From contig JAAOXG010000037.1 in the NCBI GenBank assembly GCA_013036995.1, positions 1 through 64,000 of the forward strand: a DNA stretch of 64,000 nt. The letters are read 5' to 3'. Below the pieces are notes generated by a model that saw nothing but the letters and a program-made list of their open reading frames with translations, made no database searches and was not told the origin of the DNA. This document shows, piece after piece, positions 35,508 to 45,257 of this stretch. A program made the position numbers and the translations under genes. The DNA is from Lacrimispora defluvii (GTDB taxonomy: Bacteria > Bacillota > Clostridia > Lachnospirales > Lachnospiraceae). Within the stretch, counting starts at the first letter, position 1; each line of letters starts with the position of its first letter.

Positions 35508-37667
35508 ATGATGTGGAAACGATTAGGAAAGGGGAAAAAAATACGGTTAGGAAACGGAGGTAGATTTACACATCTTTCAACAAGAATTGCATTTATGGCT
35601 GGAATTATGCTGGTGGTGGTGTTTGGTATGTTAATTGGGGTTACCTCCCGAATGACAAAGCGTTCCATGCAGCAGTCAGCGTTTGGGGAACTAAAAACCC
35701 TGGCATCAGAAAACGGGAAAGATATCCAGCAGATTTTTGATACGGCCAATCAGGTGTCAAACCGGATTACCTATTATCTGGAAAACTCATCGGAAAACAG
35801 AAGGCAGATGCTGAGTCTTAGAATCAAGGCAGGAAATACGGCAGAACCGTTTTATAAAAGCCGCATATCTGACAAGGTAACACTGGATACCAATGGTATG
35901 AGAATTGAAGATTATATGATTTCAACCATTCGGTCTTCTGTGATGTATTCTGAGGATATTAAAGGAATCAGTATTATGTTTGAGCAGTACGGTTTGAGTT
36001 CGGCAGCCAGAAGCTACGGAATCTATTCCAGCCAGGATGGAACTGTTACAAGCTGTGGTAATTATGAAGATTACTCATCAAAAGACTATTATCAGAAAGT
36101 GCTGGAGACGGGAGAGCGGGTCATTACAGAGCCTTATGAGTCATATGGTGAGATGATTATTACCATGGCAGTGCCGGTAAGTGTTAATGACAGGATGCTT
36201 TGTGTGGTTTCTGTGGACGTGGGGCTGGACCGGTTCAGCCAGGTAAAAACAGCCGCCTCCTATCCCAGTATGTTTACCTTTATTCTGAATGAAGCCGGAA
36301 CCATTATATCTGAAAGTACGGGAAAAGGACTTGCCGGAACCAATGTATCTGATTTTGTCACCACTCAGTCCTGCAAGGAAGGGATAAAAGCAGGAGTTTC
36401 ATCAGGAGAAGCGTTTCATGTAATTGATGGGGATCGTAAGGGACAGGTATATTATTTTTTTGAGCCAATCCAGTTAAACGGTTCCATCTGGTATTCTGTT
36501 ACAGCGGTAAATGCCGGCGATATGAATCGGGAAGCGGAGCGTATGGCTACCCTGATGACAGTCATATCTATGGCAGCCATGATCATAATTCTATTTATGA
36601 TTACTGCAGTTATAAAGAAACAGTTAAAGCCCTTACATAAATTATCTGCAGCAGCGGAACAGATCGCAGATGGAGATCTAAGCGGATTTTCCGGAGTGGA
36701 ATCAAGAGATGAGATCGGTCAGACAGCAAAATCCTTTGAGCGGATGTCATCAAATTTAAAAATAATTATCGACCGGATTTCCCTTGCTCTTCATGAGATT
36801 TCGGACAATCATCTGGATCTGGATGTGGATATGGGGCTGTCCGGAGATTTCTTCAAGCTGGAAGAAGCAGTTAAAAAAATCACGTTAAACTTAAATGCGG
36901 TTATGTATGAAGTGAATCAGTCAGCTGGTCAGGTAGCTGCAAGCTCGGGTCAGGTAGCAGAGGGGTCCAAGGTTTTGGCAGATGGAGCAGATGCCCAGGA
37001 AAAAACCATTGAGCTGCTGTCAGAATCAGTAAATCATGTGTCTGGAAATATTAAGAAGCTGGCCGAAAAGGCTGGAGATGTTTCCTTGCAGGTTCAGCAG
37101 ACCGGGACCGAAGTGGTAAACTGTGATATGTCCATGCAGAACCTGTCAAAAGCCATGGATGAAATACGTGTTTCTTCCGGAGAAATTGAAAAAATTATTA
37201 AAGTAATTGAAGACATTGCTTTTCAGACTAATATTCTTGCATTGAATGCAGCCATCGAAGCTGCCAGAGCCGGAGAATTTGGCAAAGGCTTTGCAGTGGT
37301 TGCAGGTGAAGTAAGAAACTTAGCTGCCAAGAGCTCAGAGGCGGCAAAGAATACAACAGACCTGATACAGAGTTCCATATCGGCTGTTGAGAATGGAAAC
37401 AGTCTTTTGAATGAAACTGCCAACTCTCTGATGAAGGTGTTAGAGGATTCGGCTATGGCAGTGGAAGCAGTGGACTCCATTTCTGCAGCTGCAGGAAAAG
37501 AAGCCAGGGCAGTAGAAGAGATAACAAAAGAACTGGACCAGATATCTTTAGCAGTCCGCAACAATTCAGCCACAGCAGAGGAAAGTGCTGTTTCCAGCCA
37601 GGAACTTTCCAGACAGGCTCAGTTATTGCGTGATTTGGTGGAACGATTCCGGTTAAGAACCGAATAA
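35508..37667 (+). CDS. Methyl-accepting chemotaxis protein
   Basis: A 719-residue chemoreceptor. It has a transmembrane helix (about 25-47), an extracellular dCache-type sensor (about 50-335), a second helix (about 348-370), HAMP (about 372-430) and a long cytoplasmic signalling domain with the conserved tip [22 protein letters not shown]. The start at 35508 has GGAAGGGGG 7 nt upstream. A weak promoter with TATAAT at 35460-35465 lies just before. dCache sensors usually bind amino acids, carboxylates or sugars; the ligand is unknown. It follows the pectin-oligosaccharide operon. Confidence 0.9.
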   Translation: MMWKRLGKGKKIRLGNGGRFTHLSTRIAFMAGIMLVVVFGMLIGVTSRMTKRSMQQSAFGELKTLASENGKDIQQIFDTANQVSNRITYYLENSSENRRQMLSLRIKAGNTAEPFYKSRISDKVTLDTNGMRIEDYMISTIRSSVMYSEDIKGISIMFEQYGLSSAARSYGIYSSQDGTVTSCGNYEDYSSKDYYQKVLETGERVITEPYESYGEMIITMAVPVSVNDRMLCVVSVDVGLDRFSQVKTAASYPSMFTFILNEAGTIISESTGKGLAGTNVSDFVTTQSCKEGIKAGVSSGEAFHVIDGDRKGQVYYFFEPIQLNGSIWYSVTAVNAGDMNREAERMATLMTVISMAAMIIILFMITAVIKKQLKPLHKLSAAAEQIADGDLSGFSGVESRDEIGQTAKSFERMSSNLKIIIDRISLALHEISDNHLDLDVDMGLSGDFFKLEEAVKKITLNLNAVMYEVNQSAGQVAASSGQVAEGSKVLADGADAQEKTIELLSESVNHVSGNIKKLAEKAGDVSLQVQQTGTEVVNCDMSMQNLSKAMDEIRVSSGEIEKIIKVIEDIAFQTNILALNAAIEAARAGEFGKGFAVVAGEVRNLAAKSSEAAKNTTDLIQSSISAVENGNSLLNETANSLMKVLEDSAMAVEAVDSISAAAGKEARAVEEITKELDQISLAVRNNSATAEESAVSSQELSRQAQLLRDLVERFRLRTE

Positions 37668-37669
37668 AG

Positions 37670-37717
37670 GGAAAACGCAGAGTGATAATTAACATTCAAC
37701 TCTGCGTTTTCCTTTTT
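37670..37717 (+). terminator. Terminator after the first chemoreceptor gene
   Basis: A perfect 14-bp stem (37670-37683 with 37699-37712) with a 15-nt loop and TTTTTCTT tail begins 2 bp after the stop codon. Confidence 0.9.
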
Positions 37718-37723
37718 CTTCGA

Positions 37724-37857
37724 CAGAAAACAGCAAATATTGTATTAATCTAATCAAAAATATATTCTGCATTTATATAAAATATTGTTTATATAATCTA
37801 AATAATTATATACAATATGAAAATTAACAATTAAATTATAAGAATAATAAAAATATA
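37724..37857 (+). other. Very A+T-rich upstream region (UP-element-like)
   Basis: This stretch between the chemoreceptor terminator and the promoter at 37858 holds no gene. It consists largely of A and T tracts, including many AATATA/TATATA runs, and sits directly upstream of a consensus promoter, as UP elements of strongly expressed RNA genes do. Confidence 0.45.
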
Positions 37858-37886
37858 TTGACAAATAACGAAATACAAGCTATAAT
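37858..37886 (+). promoter_or_regulatory. Perfect sigma-A promoter of the candidate ncRNA
   Basis: TTGACA at 37858-37863 and TATAAT at 37881-37886 with exactly 17 bp between, both full consensus. It points away from the chemoreceptor and no ordinary gene follows on the plus strand before the terminator at 38215. Confidence 0.8.
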
Positions 37887-37933
37887 TAGGACATAACAAA
37901 GGGAAACCAAAGTTACAAAGAAGAGGAAATCTA

Positions 37934-37996
37934 ATGAAAGGAGGTACAGTCCACCAGAAAGAGCAGATCCGTTTCATTCGAAAGAATGAAACATAA
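37934..37996 (+). CDS. Possible 20-residue peptide inside the candidate ncRNA
   Basis: ATG 37934 follows AGAGG by 7 nt and opens a 20-codon frame (MKGGTVHQKE, then QIRFIRKNET) ending at TAA 37994-37996. It contains a second, in-gene AAAGGAGG (37937-37944) with no start codon at proper distance. Its end runs through the GAAA-loop hairpin, so ribosome movement could alter folding. No family is recognised and it may be fortuitous. Confidence 0.25.
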   Translation: MKGGTVHQKEQIRFIRKNET

Positions 37997-38047
37997 AGCC
38001 CCCCACAATCTACCGATGTGAAAGACCAGTGGAGACGAATCGATTGA

Positions 38048-38158
38048 ATGAAGCGCTACATGATTCGTAGTAAAACAAAAGATGGATCCATTGAGAAGCT
38101 GGTTGTAGCAACGGAGAGCGTAAAAAATTTATATAGAGCATGTTTAGCACATACATAA
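38048..38158 (+). CDS. Possible 36-residue protein inside the candidate ncRNA
   Basis: ATG 38048 opens a 36-codon frame, basic at the start (MKRYMIRSKTKDG) with a single cysteine near the end (YRACLAHT). The only Shine-Dalgarno-like sequence is GGAG about 13 nt upstream, which is weak. It overlaps the inverted repeats, so it may just be an open stretch of a structured RNA. Not recognised. Confidence 0.25.
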   Translation: MKRYMIRSKTKDGSIEKLVVATESVKNLYRACLAHT

Positions 38159-38214
38159 TTTGTAAGTAAACATGAGATGGAAAAGAGGTATTGATTCCAA
38201 TGGACGAAATAATA

Positions 38215-38266
38215 TAGAAAGGGATATCGATGATAAATTAACAATCGGTATCCCTTTCTATCTGTT
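38215..38266. terminator. Bidirectional terminator (candidate ncRNA / radical-SAM gene)
   Basis: A perfect 12-bp stem (38215-38226 with 38249-38260, TAGAAAGGGATA and its complement) is extended by a partly paired ATCG segment; T-rich sequence follows on both sides. It ends the plus-strand transcript and the minus-strand radical-SAM gene, whose stop is at 38266-38268. Confidence 0.85.
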
Positions 38267-39180
38267 TAATCGATAATAATCCCTTCTAAATCAAATGGCG
38301 GTGTATATTCTTCCTTTGCACTGCTTTTTTCCTGCATAAATCCCTGTACCAGATCCAGCTCAATGGCTTTGTTAAGCACCTTATTGTATTCATAAGAGGT
38401 GATTCTGCGGTTGATTTCCGGATACTGAACACTTTTGTAGAACGGAGTGTACTGGCTTAACAGACTGATATAATACATTCCTTTTTCCAATTCATCCTTT
38501 ATCCAGGTAAGCAAAGCCATAGAATCATCTTTCGCGCCCGGAAGAACCATGTGGCGTATGATCACGCCCTTTTCCATCAGTTCACCGGAAGGGTCAAACC
38601 GGGGAGCCCCGGTCTGGCTGATCATCTGTTTAATGGCTTTTGAAGCTTTCTCAAAATAATCGGCTGCATTGCTATAACGTGCAGAGAGTGTGCTGCTTTT
38701 ATATTTTAAATCAGGAAGCCATATATCCACATATCCATCCAGTGCTTTAATCACTTCTGCTGATTCATATCCGCCGCAGTTGTAGACTACCGGAATGGAA
38801 AGTTTTGATTTAACAAGATCAAGGGCTTTCAACACAGACGGAAGGTACTGTGTGGCAGTTACCAGATTGATGTTGTGGGCACCTTCATCCTGAAGTTTTA
38901 AAAATATCCTGGAAAGCTGTTCTACTGTCAGTTCTCTTCCAAAATGTTCCTGGCTGATGGAGTAATTCTGACAAAAGCAGCAGCGCAGGGTGCAGCCTGA
39001 AAAAAAGACGGTTCCGCTTCCCCGGCTTCCGCTGATACAGGGTTCCTCCCAGTGATGGAGGGCAGCGCGGGCTGCCATGACGGTATCAGTGCAGCCGCAG
39101 TATCCAGCACTTCGCCGGCGGTTAACGTTGCAGTTTCTGGGACACAGACTGCATGAATCATACATATAATCAAAGTTCAT
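38266..39180 (-). CDS. Radical SAM protein, PflA-like (COG1313 type)
   Basis: A 304-residue radical-SAM enzyme. The SAM cluster motif is GCTLRCCFCQN (CxxxCxxC, about residues 63-70), preceded by an N-terminal cysteine group CSLCPRNCNVNR and GYCGC that may bind a second cluster. Downstream motifs (NINLVTATQYLPSVLKAL, YNCGGYESAEVIKALDGYVDIWLPDLKY, RHMVLPGAKDDS) match the PflA-like family. The family is of uncertain function and its substrate is unknown. It is transcribed toward the candidate ncRNA terminator. Confidence 0.85.
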   Translation of the reverse strand: MNFDYMYDSCSLCPRNCNVNRRRSAGYCGCTDTVMAARAALHHWEEPCISGSRGSGTVFFSGCTLRCCFCQNYSISQEHFGRELTVEQLSRIFLKLQDEGAHNINLVTATQYLPSVLKALDLVKSKLSIPVVYNCGGYESAEVIKALDGYVDIWLPDLKYKSSTLSARYSNAADYFEKASKAIKQMISQTGAPRFDPSGELMEKGVIIRHMVLPGAKDDSMALLTWIKDELEKGMYYISLLSQYTPFYKSVQYPEINRRITSYEYNKVLNKAIELDLVQGFMQEKSSAKEEYTPPFDLEGIIID

Positions 39181-39197
39181 ATATTAAGCTCCTGTTG

Positions 39198-39226
39198 TTG
39201 ACAAATGAATAGTGGTACTTTAATAT
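39198..39226 (+). promoter_or_regulatory. Promoter of azlCD
   Basis: TTGACA at 39198-39203 and TAATAT at 39221-39226, 17 bp apart, about 50 bp before azlC. A TATAAT at 39224-39229 overlaps but with 20-bp spacing. Confidence 0.5.
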
Positions 39227-39276
39227 AATAAAAAATATGCCGGTAAAAGGCAATCAAAAACGACAGGAAATACATT

Positions 39277-39987
39277 ATGGAGAATCAGTACAAAAAAATG
39301 GAAGCATTGAAATATGCCTTCCCCAAAACATTGCCCGTAATGGCGGGGTATCTGGTATTAGGCGCAGCCTTTGGAATATTAATGAGAGTAAATGGCTTTG
39401 GCATTTTCTGGGCACTCCTATGGAGCGTATTTGTATATGCAGGGAGTCTGCAGTATCTTGGAATTACATTTTTTACGGCAGTGGTAAATCCCTGGTACGC
39501 TTTATTCATGTCTGTGATGCTGAATGCCAGACATTTATTTTATGGGCTGTCAATGGTAGATCAGTTAAAAGATGCCGGCAGGTTCAGGCCCTATCTCATA
39601 TTTTCCATGACAGATGAAACCTTTTCAGTTCTTTGCAGTGAACAGGTGCCAGACAATCTTTCCAGACACTGGGTTTATTTTTTTATTGCAGCACTGGATC
39701 AGCTGTACTGGGTTTTTGGAACGCTTGCGGGAGCCATAGCAGGAACCATGATCCGGTTTGATACTGCTGGTATGGATTTTGCCCTGACTGCCCTGTTCAC
39801 GGTGATTTTTATCGATCAGTGGAAATCCCGTAAAGATCATGGACCGGCATGTATCGGAGTTATTTCTTCTGTTTTGTGCGTTATGCTTTTTGGCAAGGAT
39901 ATTTTTATTGTACCTGCCATGGTGGTGATTATTTCTGTTATTACCATTGGTTATTGGAGGAGTAAAGATAAGGAGGAACCAATTTGA
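39277..39987 (+). CDS. azlC: Branched-chain amino-acid exporter large subunit, AzlC
   Basis: A 236-residue membrane protein with the AzlC family N-terminus ([26 protein letters not shown]) and the motif [14 protein letters not shown]. AzlC and the small AzlD together export branched-chain amino acids or their analogues. Both are present here in order with a 4-bp overlap. AGGAAATACATT precedes ATG 39277. Confidence 0.9.
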   Translation: MENQYKKMEALKYAFPKTLPVMAGYLVLGAAFGILMRVNGFGIFWALLWSVFVYAGSLQYLGITFFTAVVNPWYALFMSVMLNARHLFYGLSMVDQLKDAGRFRPYLIFSMTDETFSVLCSEQVPDNLSRHWVYFFIAALDQLYWVFGTLAGAIAGTMIRFDTAGMDFALTALFTVIFIDQWKSRKDHGPACIGVISSVLCVMLFGKDIFIVPAMVVIISVITIGYWRSKDKEEPI

Positions 39988-40319
39988 ACTATAATGTTAT
40001 CAGTTATGCACTAATTACCCTGGCTATGGTTCTGGCTACGGTACTCACCCGGTTTCTGCCTTTCCTTTTTTTTCCAGCAGGAAAGAAAACGCCAAAATAT
40101 GTGATTTATCTGGGTAATACTCTTCCTTATGCTACCATAGGTTTATTAGTGGTTTACTGCTTAAGAGGAGTTTCATTTACGGTTCTTCCCTATGGCCTTC
40201 CTGAGGTTCTATCCATCGCAGTTATAGCTGTACTGCATATATGGAAGGGGAATTCTCTTTTGAGTATCGGCGGAGGCACGGTACTTTATATGGTATTGAT
40301 TCAAACTTTTTTAAAATAA
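39984..40319 (+). CDS. azlD: Branched-chain amino-acid exporter small subunit, AzlD
   Basis: A 111-residue protein with four hydrophobic segments and the AzlD pattern [39 protein letters not shown]. It starts at TTG 39984, with AAGGAGG upstream in the azlC end, so the two are translated together. Confidence 0.88.
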   Translation: MNYNVISYALITLAMVLATVLTRFLPFLFFPAGKKTPKYVIYLGNTLPYATIGLLVVYCLRGVSFTVLPYGLPEVLSIAVIAVLHIWKGNSLLSIGGGTVLYMVLIQTFLK

Positions 40320-40337
40320 CCGGGGAGCATGGAGGGT

Positions 40338-40394
40338 AAAAAAAGAGATCTGATTCCATTTCTTTGTGAAAAATGGAGTGAGATCTCTTTTTTT
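40338..40394 (+). terminator. Terminator of azlCD
   Basis: A 14-bp outer stem (40338-40351 with 40381-40394, AAAAAAAGAGATCT and its complement) encloses an inner CCATTT/AAATGG stem; ends with a seven-T run. Confidence 0.85.
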
Positions 40395-40459
40395 GTTAAG
40401 ATAATAGACTCTTGTCTATTAAAAGATCAATAAAATGCCATTGTCAATTTATGGATACG

Positions 40460-40489
40460 TTGACAAATAGTTACAAAATATCGTATAAT
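40460..40489 (+). promoter_or_regulatory. Sigma-A promoter of the second chemoreceptor gene
   Basis: Perfect TTGACA (40460-40465) and TATAAT (40484-40489) hexamers with 18-bp spacing, 66 bp before the ATG. Confidence 0.75.
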
Positions 40490-40555
40490 GAAAAAAACCA
40501 TTTATGAAATGTCATGGTTCACATTTACCAAAGATGAGACAAGGAGCATAAGACT

Positions 40556-42610
40556 ATGAAAACACCGGGGGATAAGAAGTGGAATCGGAAGACCCAAAAG
40601 GCAAAAGGAATGGGGTTGGGTAAGAAAAAGAGTGGCGGAGCATCAATTAAGGCAAAATTATCTGTGAAATCATTGAAGATGAAGATGCTGATGTTTATTA
40701 TTGCAATTATTCTTGGACTTTCTGTAACCAACATGATTGTCAGTATTACGGTAAGTTTTGGTGGTATTACAGATGTTGTAAAGAGTGATCTGGAAGCAAC
40801 AGGAAAGCTGGTAAATAATCTGATTGTTCAGAATTTAGACCAGATGAAGGTCAGTATTGAAGCCAGTGCTCAGGGAGGAAGCCTAAAGTCAATTAACTCC
40901 AGAGTGGTTACAGAGTACTTAAGTAACCAGTGTACCCTTTATGGTTATAAGGATCTGGAAGTAATCAGTAAGGAAGGCGTGGTAACCCGCAGTGCCAGCG
41001 GTGAACACATCGGAGACAGCTTCGCAGGTATGGATTACATAACAAAAGCATTAAACGGACAGACCACAATTTCAACTACGGAATACGACAGCAACAATGC
41101 TCTGGTAATCCGGGTGGCGACCCCTTATGATTTTGGAATCCTTGTAGGTACCTATGACGGAAGTGTGTTAAGCAATCTGATTAAAGACTTTAAAATTGGT
41201 AAAACAGGAAATGCATTTCTTTTAGACAGTACCGGAACTTTAATCGGCGGCAATAATGCGGATCTTGTTCAGGAACGAAGCAACATGATTGAAAAAGCAA
41301 AAACTGATTCTTCCTACGCCTCTATTGGTAAGATGTTTCAGAAGATCACATCCGGCGGCACCGGAATCGGAAAATATGATTATAAGGGTGTAAGCAGATA
41401 CTGCTACTACAGCCCTATAAGCGGCAGTGATGGCTGGTCACTTGGAGTTGTGGCACCGGTTCACGAGACTACTACCTCAATTTACAATGTAGTGTTAGGT
41501 ATGGTAATTCTAATGGTTTTATCAATTGCTGCAGGCTGTTTTATGGCTTTCTGGTTTGCAGGTTCCATTGCAAGCCCGATATCAGCAATTGCAGACAGAA
41601 TGAAGCTTTTATCCAATGGAGATTTAACAAGCGATGTTCCGGTTGTAAAACGGAAAGACGAGATCGGGCAGCTTGCTGAGGAAATTGGCAATTATGTTAC
41701 AAGTGTCAGAGTGTATAACAATACCATTGCAGCATCTATGGACAAGATTGCTTCCGGTGATTTCCGCCGCTCCCAGGATATGAACTTTAATGGTGATTAT
41801 GTTGTGATTCAGGAAGCCATAATGAAGGCGGAAGATATGCTTTCTAATACCATGCAGACCATCAATATGTCTGCAGATGAGGTTGCAAAGGGCAGTGCCC
41901 AGGTATCTCAGGGTGCACAGAATTTAAGCCAGGGCGCAGTGGAGCAGGCTGCTTCCGTCGAGGAGTTATCTTCTTCTGTTAATGAGATATCAAACAGCCT
42001 TTTAAATACGGCTAAGACAGTGGAAAGCATTAATAGCCAGGCCGGACAGGTTGGTAAGGCCATGGAAGACGGCAACGCACAGATGCAGGTAATGATGCAG
42101 TCCATGGAACAGATCACCAGAAAATCCAAGGAGATTGAAAAGGTCAATAAGCTGATTGAAGATATCGCTTTCCAGACTAATATTCTTGCACTGAACGCAG
42201 CTGTTGAGGCAGCAAGAGCAGGAGAAGCAGGAAAAGGGTTTGCTGTGGTAGCTGATGAAGTACGTAATCTGGCAGGTAAAAGTGCCAATGCCGCAAAAGA
42301 CACTTCAAGTCTGGTAGCAGATACCATTACAGCAGTTGAAAAGGGAACAGGAGTTGCTTCTTCAACTGGAGAGACCTTAAACGGCATTCTCATGGAGACA
42401 AGAAATATGGTAACTGCCATTGAAAAGTCTGCCAGCGAACTGCAGGAGCAGAGTGATAAAGTAACTCAGGTAACGGTTGGAATTGAACAGATTTCTTCTG
42501 TAGTACAGAGTAACTCCGCCACAGCAGAAGAAAGTGCTGCAGCCAGTGAGGAGCTTTCCGGCCAGGCAGAGAATTTACGGGAGTTAATGAGTAAGTTCCG
42601 TCTTCACTAA
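40556..42610 (+). CDS. Methyl-accepting chemotaxis protein
   Basis: A 684-residue receptor with a basic N-terminal stretch of about 40 residues, a membrane helix (about 42-65), a Cache-type extracellular sensor (about 70-300), a second helix (about 305-327), HAMP (about 328-385) and the signalling domain with tip [28 protein letters not shown] lies 9 nt before ATG 40556. It differs in sensor sequence from the receptor at 35.5 kb, so the two probably respond to different ligands. Confidence 0.9.
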   Translation: MKTPGDKKWNRKTQKAKGMGLGKKKSGGASIKAKLSVKSLKMKMLMFIIAIILGLSVTNMIVSITVSFGGITDVVKSDLEATGKLVNNLIVQNLDQMKVSIEASAQGGSLKSINSRVVTEYLSNQCTLYGYKDLEVISKEGVVTRSASGEHIGDSFAGMDYITKALNGQTTISTTEYDSNNALVIRVATPYDFGILVGTYDGSVLSNLIKDFKIGKTGNAFLLDSTGTLIGGNNADLVQERSNMIEKAKTDSSYASIGKMFQKITSGGTGIGKYDYKGVSRYCYYSPISGSDGWSLGVVAPVHETTTSIYNVVLGMVILMVLSIAAGCFMAFWFAGSIASPISAIADRMKLLSNGDLTSDVPVVKRKDEIGQLAEEIGNYVTSVRVYNNTIAASMDKIASGDFRRSQDMNFNGDYVVIQEAIMKAEDMLSNTMQTINMSADEVAKGSAQVSQGAQNLSQGAVEQAASVEELSSSVNEISNSLLNTAKTVESINSQAGQVGKAMEDGNAQMQVMMQSMEQITRKSKEIEKVNKLIEDIAFQTNILALNAAVEAARAGEAGKGFAVVADEVRNLAGKSANAAKDTSSLVADTITAVEKGTGVASSTGETLNGILMETRNMVTAIEKSASELQEQSDKVTQVTVGIEQISSVVQSNSATAEESAAASEELSGQAENLRELMSKFRLH

Positions 42611-42636
42611 TAAATATCAGGAAATAATTTAATAAT

Positions 42637-42684
42637 AACCGCAAAGGTACGTTATTCTAAACTACGTATCTTTGCGGTTTCGTT
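42637..42684 (+). terminator. Terminator after the second chemoreceptor gene
   Basis: A 16-bp stem with one G-U pair (42637-42652 with 42664-42679) is followed by TCGTTTT. Confidence 0.8.
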
Positions 42685-42733
42685 TTGGCTGCCAGCTGTT
42701 AGAAAAACGGCAGGTGCACAAACCGTCCAAATC

Positions 42734-42742
42734 TGTTATAAT
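42734..42742 (+). promoter_or_regulatory. Extended -10 promoter of the YesMN-type operon
   Basis: TGTTATAAT at 42734-42742 is a perfect extended -10 (TGnTATAAT) without a clear -35, 55 bp upstream of the kinase gene. Confidence 0.45.
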
Positions 42743-42796
42743 GATAAAAGCTGAGAACTTTTAGAGGTATTTTGACAGTGTGAAGGGGGAAATTCG

Positions 42797-44308
42797 GTGA
42801 AAGTGGGACGGTGGGGATCAAAAAAGCTGCATGAGAAGTGGCTTTCTTTTACGTTAAAGCAGAAGATTAAGACAATCGCAGCCATGGTTATTCTGATCGT
42901 GGCACTTTCCATTATATTTAATATTGTAATACTTGACTTTGCGCTAAATGGTTTTAATCAGATTCTTGAGGATAATTCCAGGTGCCATGATTATCAGGCA
43001 GCTATGGAGGAAGAAACAAGGGCGTTTAAGAATTATGTAAAGGACCGTTCAGACGAGAACAGGGTATTATTTGAAACAGCCTGTGCCCGGACAGAACGCA
43101 GTGTTTTAGAGCTGCCTTTTGATTATGACCGGGTGGGGGCAGAGCGGTATTCTGTAACCTGGTCCATCCGGAATGGTTATGAAAATTACAGTAAGTGGAG
43201 AGATTTGTTTCTTTTGGGGAAGGATAAAAATGGTTTTTCCATAACCCAGTATATTAATGAGCTGTACCGGATCTATCGAATGCAGGATTACCTTTCGGAC
43301 TACGGCAAACGTCTGGTACAGAGTACACTAAGAGAAGGCTCCGATGCCTATCATACGAAAGTACCGATTTTATACCGGTTTCCGGTCATAATTCTGGTAC
43401 TTGCAGTGTTAAGCATCAGCGGAACCTTTTATGTAAGCCGCATGATGCACCGTGATATGGTGGTTCCCGTGGTGCGTCTGGCGTGTATTTCCAGAAAAAT
43501 CGCGGGAAATGATTTCAGCAATGAGGATGTGGAAATTGAGAATCAGGATGAAATTGGAGAACTGGTCCAAGCCTTTAATAAGATGAAGCACTCCACCAGT
43601 CAGTATATTACCACATTAAAAGAGAAGAATGAAATGGCAGATCTTCTGCACAAGGAAGAGATTGAGAAAATGGAGATCGAAAAAAGACTTGATGCAACCA
43701 AGCTTGAGCTGTTAAAAAATCAGATTAATCCCCATTTTCTGTTTAATACCTTAAACATGATTTCCTGTATGGCTAAGCTGGAGGATGCAGGGACTACGGA
43801 GCGTATGATCGAATGCCTGGGTAATTTATTCCGGTATAACTTAAAGACACCGGAATCGGAGGTGCTCTTAAAAAAGGAGCTTCAGGTAGTGAGCGACTAT
43901 ATGTATTTACAGCAGATGCGGTTTGGTACCAGGCTCCATTATGATATCCAGTGTCTGGTGGACAGCAGCCGGATCATGATTCCAACCTTTACGCTACAGC
44001 CTCTTGTTGAGAATGCAGTGGTACACGGCATTTCTAAAAAGGAAGAGGGAGGAAACATAAGAATCAGGATCTGGGAAAGAAATCAAAAAATTATGATATC
44101 TGTTGCAGATACCGGGGTGGGAATGAGTGAGGAGAGTTTAGGCGAATTAAGAGAAGCCCTGGCAAATCATTCTACTGCAAGAGTAGGAATCGGAGCGGGC
44201 AACATTTACCAGAGAATTCATCGTATGTACGATGGAGGCGAATTTCAGATATTCAGCAGACAGGGACATGGAACGGCAGTCCTGCTTACCATACCTGTCA
44301 GACTGTGA
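42797..44308 (+). CDS. Sensor histidine kinase, YesM/LytS type
   Basis: A 503-residue kinase with two membrane helices (about 26-48 and 195-215) around an extracellular sensor of about 145 residues, a HAMP domain, a coiled linker and the His_kinase domain with QINPHFLFNTLNMIS (H313), then an HATPase domain (PLVENAVVHGI, DTGVGMS, GIGAGNIYQRI). The GTG start at 42797 follows AGGGGGAAA. It is followed by an AraC-type response regulator and a TRAP-type binding protein, so it may read that binding protein. Confidence 0.9.
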   Translation: MKVGRWGSKKLHEKWLSFTLKQKIKTIAAMVILIVALSIIFNIVILDFALNGFNQILEDNSRCHDYQAAMEEETRAFKNYVKDRSDENRVLFETACARTERSVLELPFDYDRVGAERYSVTWSIRNGYENYSKWRDLFLLGKDKNGFSITQYINELYRIYRMQDYLSDYGKRLVQSTLREGSDAYHTKVPILYRFPVIILVLAVLSISGTFYVSRMMHRDMVVPVVRLACISRKIAGNDFSNEDVEIENQDEIGELVQAFNKMKHSTSQYITTLKEKNEMADLLHKEEIEKMEIEKRLDATKLELLKNQINPHFLFNTLNMISCMAKLEDAGTTERMIECLGNLFRYNLKTPESEVLLKKELQVVSDYMYLQQMRFGTRLHYDIQCLVDSSRIMIPTFTLQPLVENAVVHGISKKEEGGNIRIRIWERNQKIMISVADTGVGMSEESLGELREALANHSTARVGIGAGNIYQRIHRMYDGGEFQIFSRQGHGTAVLLTIPVRL

Positions 44309-44322
44309 CAGAGGGAGCTTAT

Positions 44323-45123
44323 ATGTATCGGGTACTGATTGCAGATGATGAATTAATAGAAAGAAAGGTGCTTTATAAAACCCTGACAAGGGAGCTGGGA
44401 GACCAGTGTACAATCTGGCAGGCTGCAAATGGAAGAGAGGCACTGGAATTATTTGATGAGCATGACATCCAGATTGCGGTGCTGGATATCGAAATGCCGG
44501 GGATCAACGGCATTGAGGCAGCACAAGAGATGAGGCGGCGCAAAAGTTCCTGCAGTATTATATTTCTGACCGCTTTTGATGATTTTTCTTACGCCAAGAA
44601 GGCCATTGGAATCCGGGTTCTCGACTATTTATTAAAGCCCTGCAAGGAAGAGGAGTTAATTGGTGTACTGGATGAAGCCATGCGTCTGGCTGATAAGGCT
44701 CTGCTGGAAGAGAAGGGGGAGGAAGTGCAGACAATAATAGAGCCTGTATTCAAGCCCTCTGCTGAACTGAACCCAGGGGACGGTCAGGTAAGGCTTCATA
44801 AAGTAGCAGAGGCTATACGGCAATACATGGAGGAAAACTATGTCAGGGACTTATCTATGCAGGATGTGGCAAGGGTGATGAATTATTCAGAAGCATATTT
44901 TTGCAAACTGTTTAAACAATGTTTCGATAAAAATTTTACAACATATCTTACGGAATGCAGAGTGGAAGCTGCAAAAAAACTTCTGACAGAGCCGATGGTC
45001 AATGTAAAGGAGATTGGTGAAGCTGTAGGATATAATGATTCCAATTACTTTGCAAAGGTATTTAAGAGGGTAACCGGTATCAGCCCAACGGAATACCGTA
45101 TGAGCATATTCAACAGAAAATAG
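44323..45123 (+). CDS. Response regulator with AraC-type DNA-binding domain, YesN type
   Basis: A 266-residue regulator: receiver (LIADDE, phosphoacceptor D55 in VLDIEMPG, FLTAFDDF, YLLKPCKEEE) and a C-terminal AraC double helix-turn-helix (LSMQDVARVMNYSEAYFCKLFKQ; VKEIGEAVGYNDSNYFAKVFKRVTG). The start at 44323 has AGAGGGAG just upstream; the longer GTG start at 44305 overlaps the kinase gene by 4 bp. It is the partner of the preceding kinase and may activate the next gene. Confidence 0.9.
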   Translation: MYRVLIADDELIERKVLYKTLTRELGDQCTIWQAANGREALELFDEHDIQIAVLDIEMPGINGIEAAQEMRRRKSSCSIIFLTAFDDFSYAKKAIGIRVLDYLLKPCKEEELIGVLDEAMRLADKALLEEKGEEVQTIIEPVFKPSAELNPGDGQVRLHKVAEAIRQYMEENYVRDLSMQDVARVMNYSEAYFCKLFKQCFDKNFTTYLTECRVEAAKKLLTEPMVNVKEIGEAVGYNDSNYFAKVFKRVTGISPTEYRMSIFNRK

Positions 45124-45163
45124 GGGCGAATATTGTTGAATATATAAAATTTTAACCGTTTCC

Positions 45164-45192
45164 TTGCGAAAAACAGCCGGATATAATAAAAT
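45164..45192 (+). promoter_or_regulatory. Candidate promoter of the TRAP-type binding-protein gene
   Basis: TTGCGA (45164-45169) and TAAAAT (45187-45192) are 17 bp apart, 65 bp upstream of the gene, within a 134-bp gap after the response regulator. Confidence 0.35.
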
Positions 45193-45257
45193 ATGTTAAT
45201 AGGATGTTAAGAAGAGACAGAATTCTATTATGACAGCGTTAAGGAAGGACGGAGTTT

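Larger units (their letters stand above)
37893..38266 (+). ncRNA. Candidate structured non-coding RNA (about 370 nt)
   Basis: The unit runs from a consensus promoter to a strong terminator and contains several inverted repeats: a 9-bp stem with GAAA loop (37971-37979/37984-37992), TCCAC/GTGGA enclosing it (37950-37954/38029-38033), ACGAATC/GATTCGT (38035-38041/38062-38068), TCCATTG/CAATGGA (38087-38093/38198-38204), CATGTTTA/TAAACATG inside the last (38139-38146/38167-38174). It does not show the conserved sequences of tmRNA, RNase P RNA, SRP RNA or 6S RNA that I can recall. Two short reading frames lie within it. Alternatives: a leader-peptide-type mRNA or a decayed gene remnant. The family is unknown. 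Confidence 0.5.

Noticed and set aside
37893..38266. tmRNA or RNase P RNA as identity of the intergenic RNA
   Set aside because: Neither the tmRNA ends with its TTCGA-type acceptor arm nor the RNase P GAGGAAAGTCC core was found; GAGGAAATCT is only a partial likeness.
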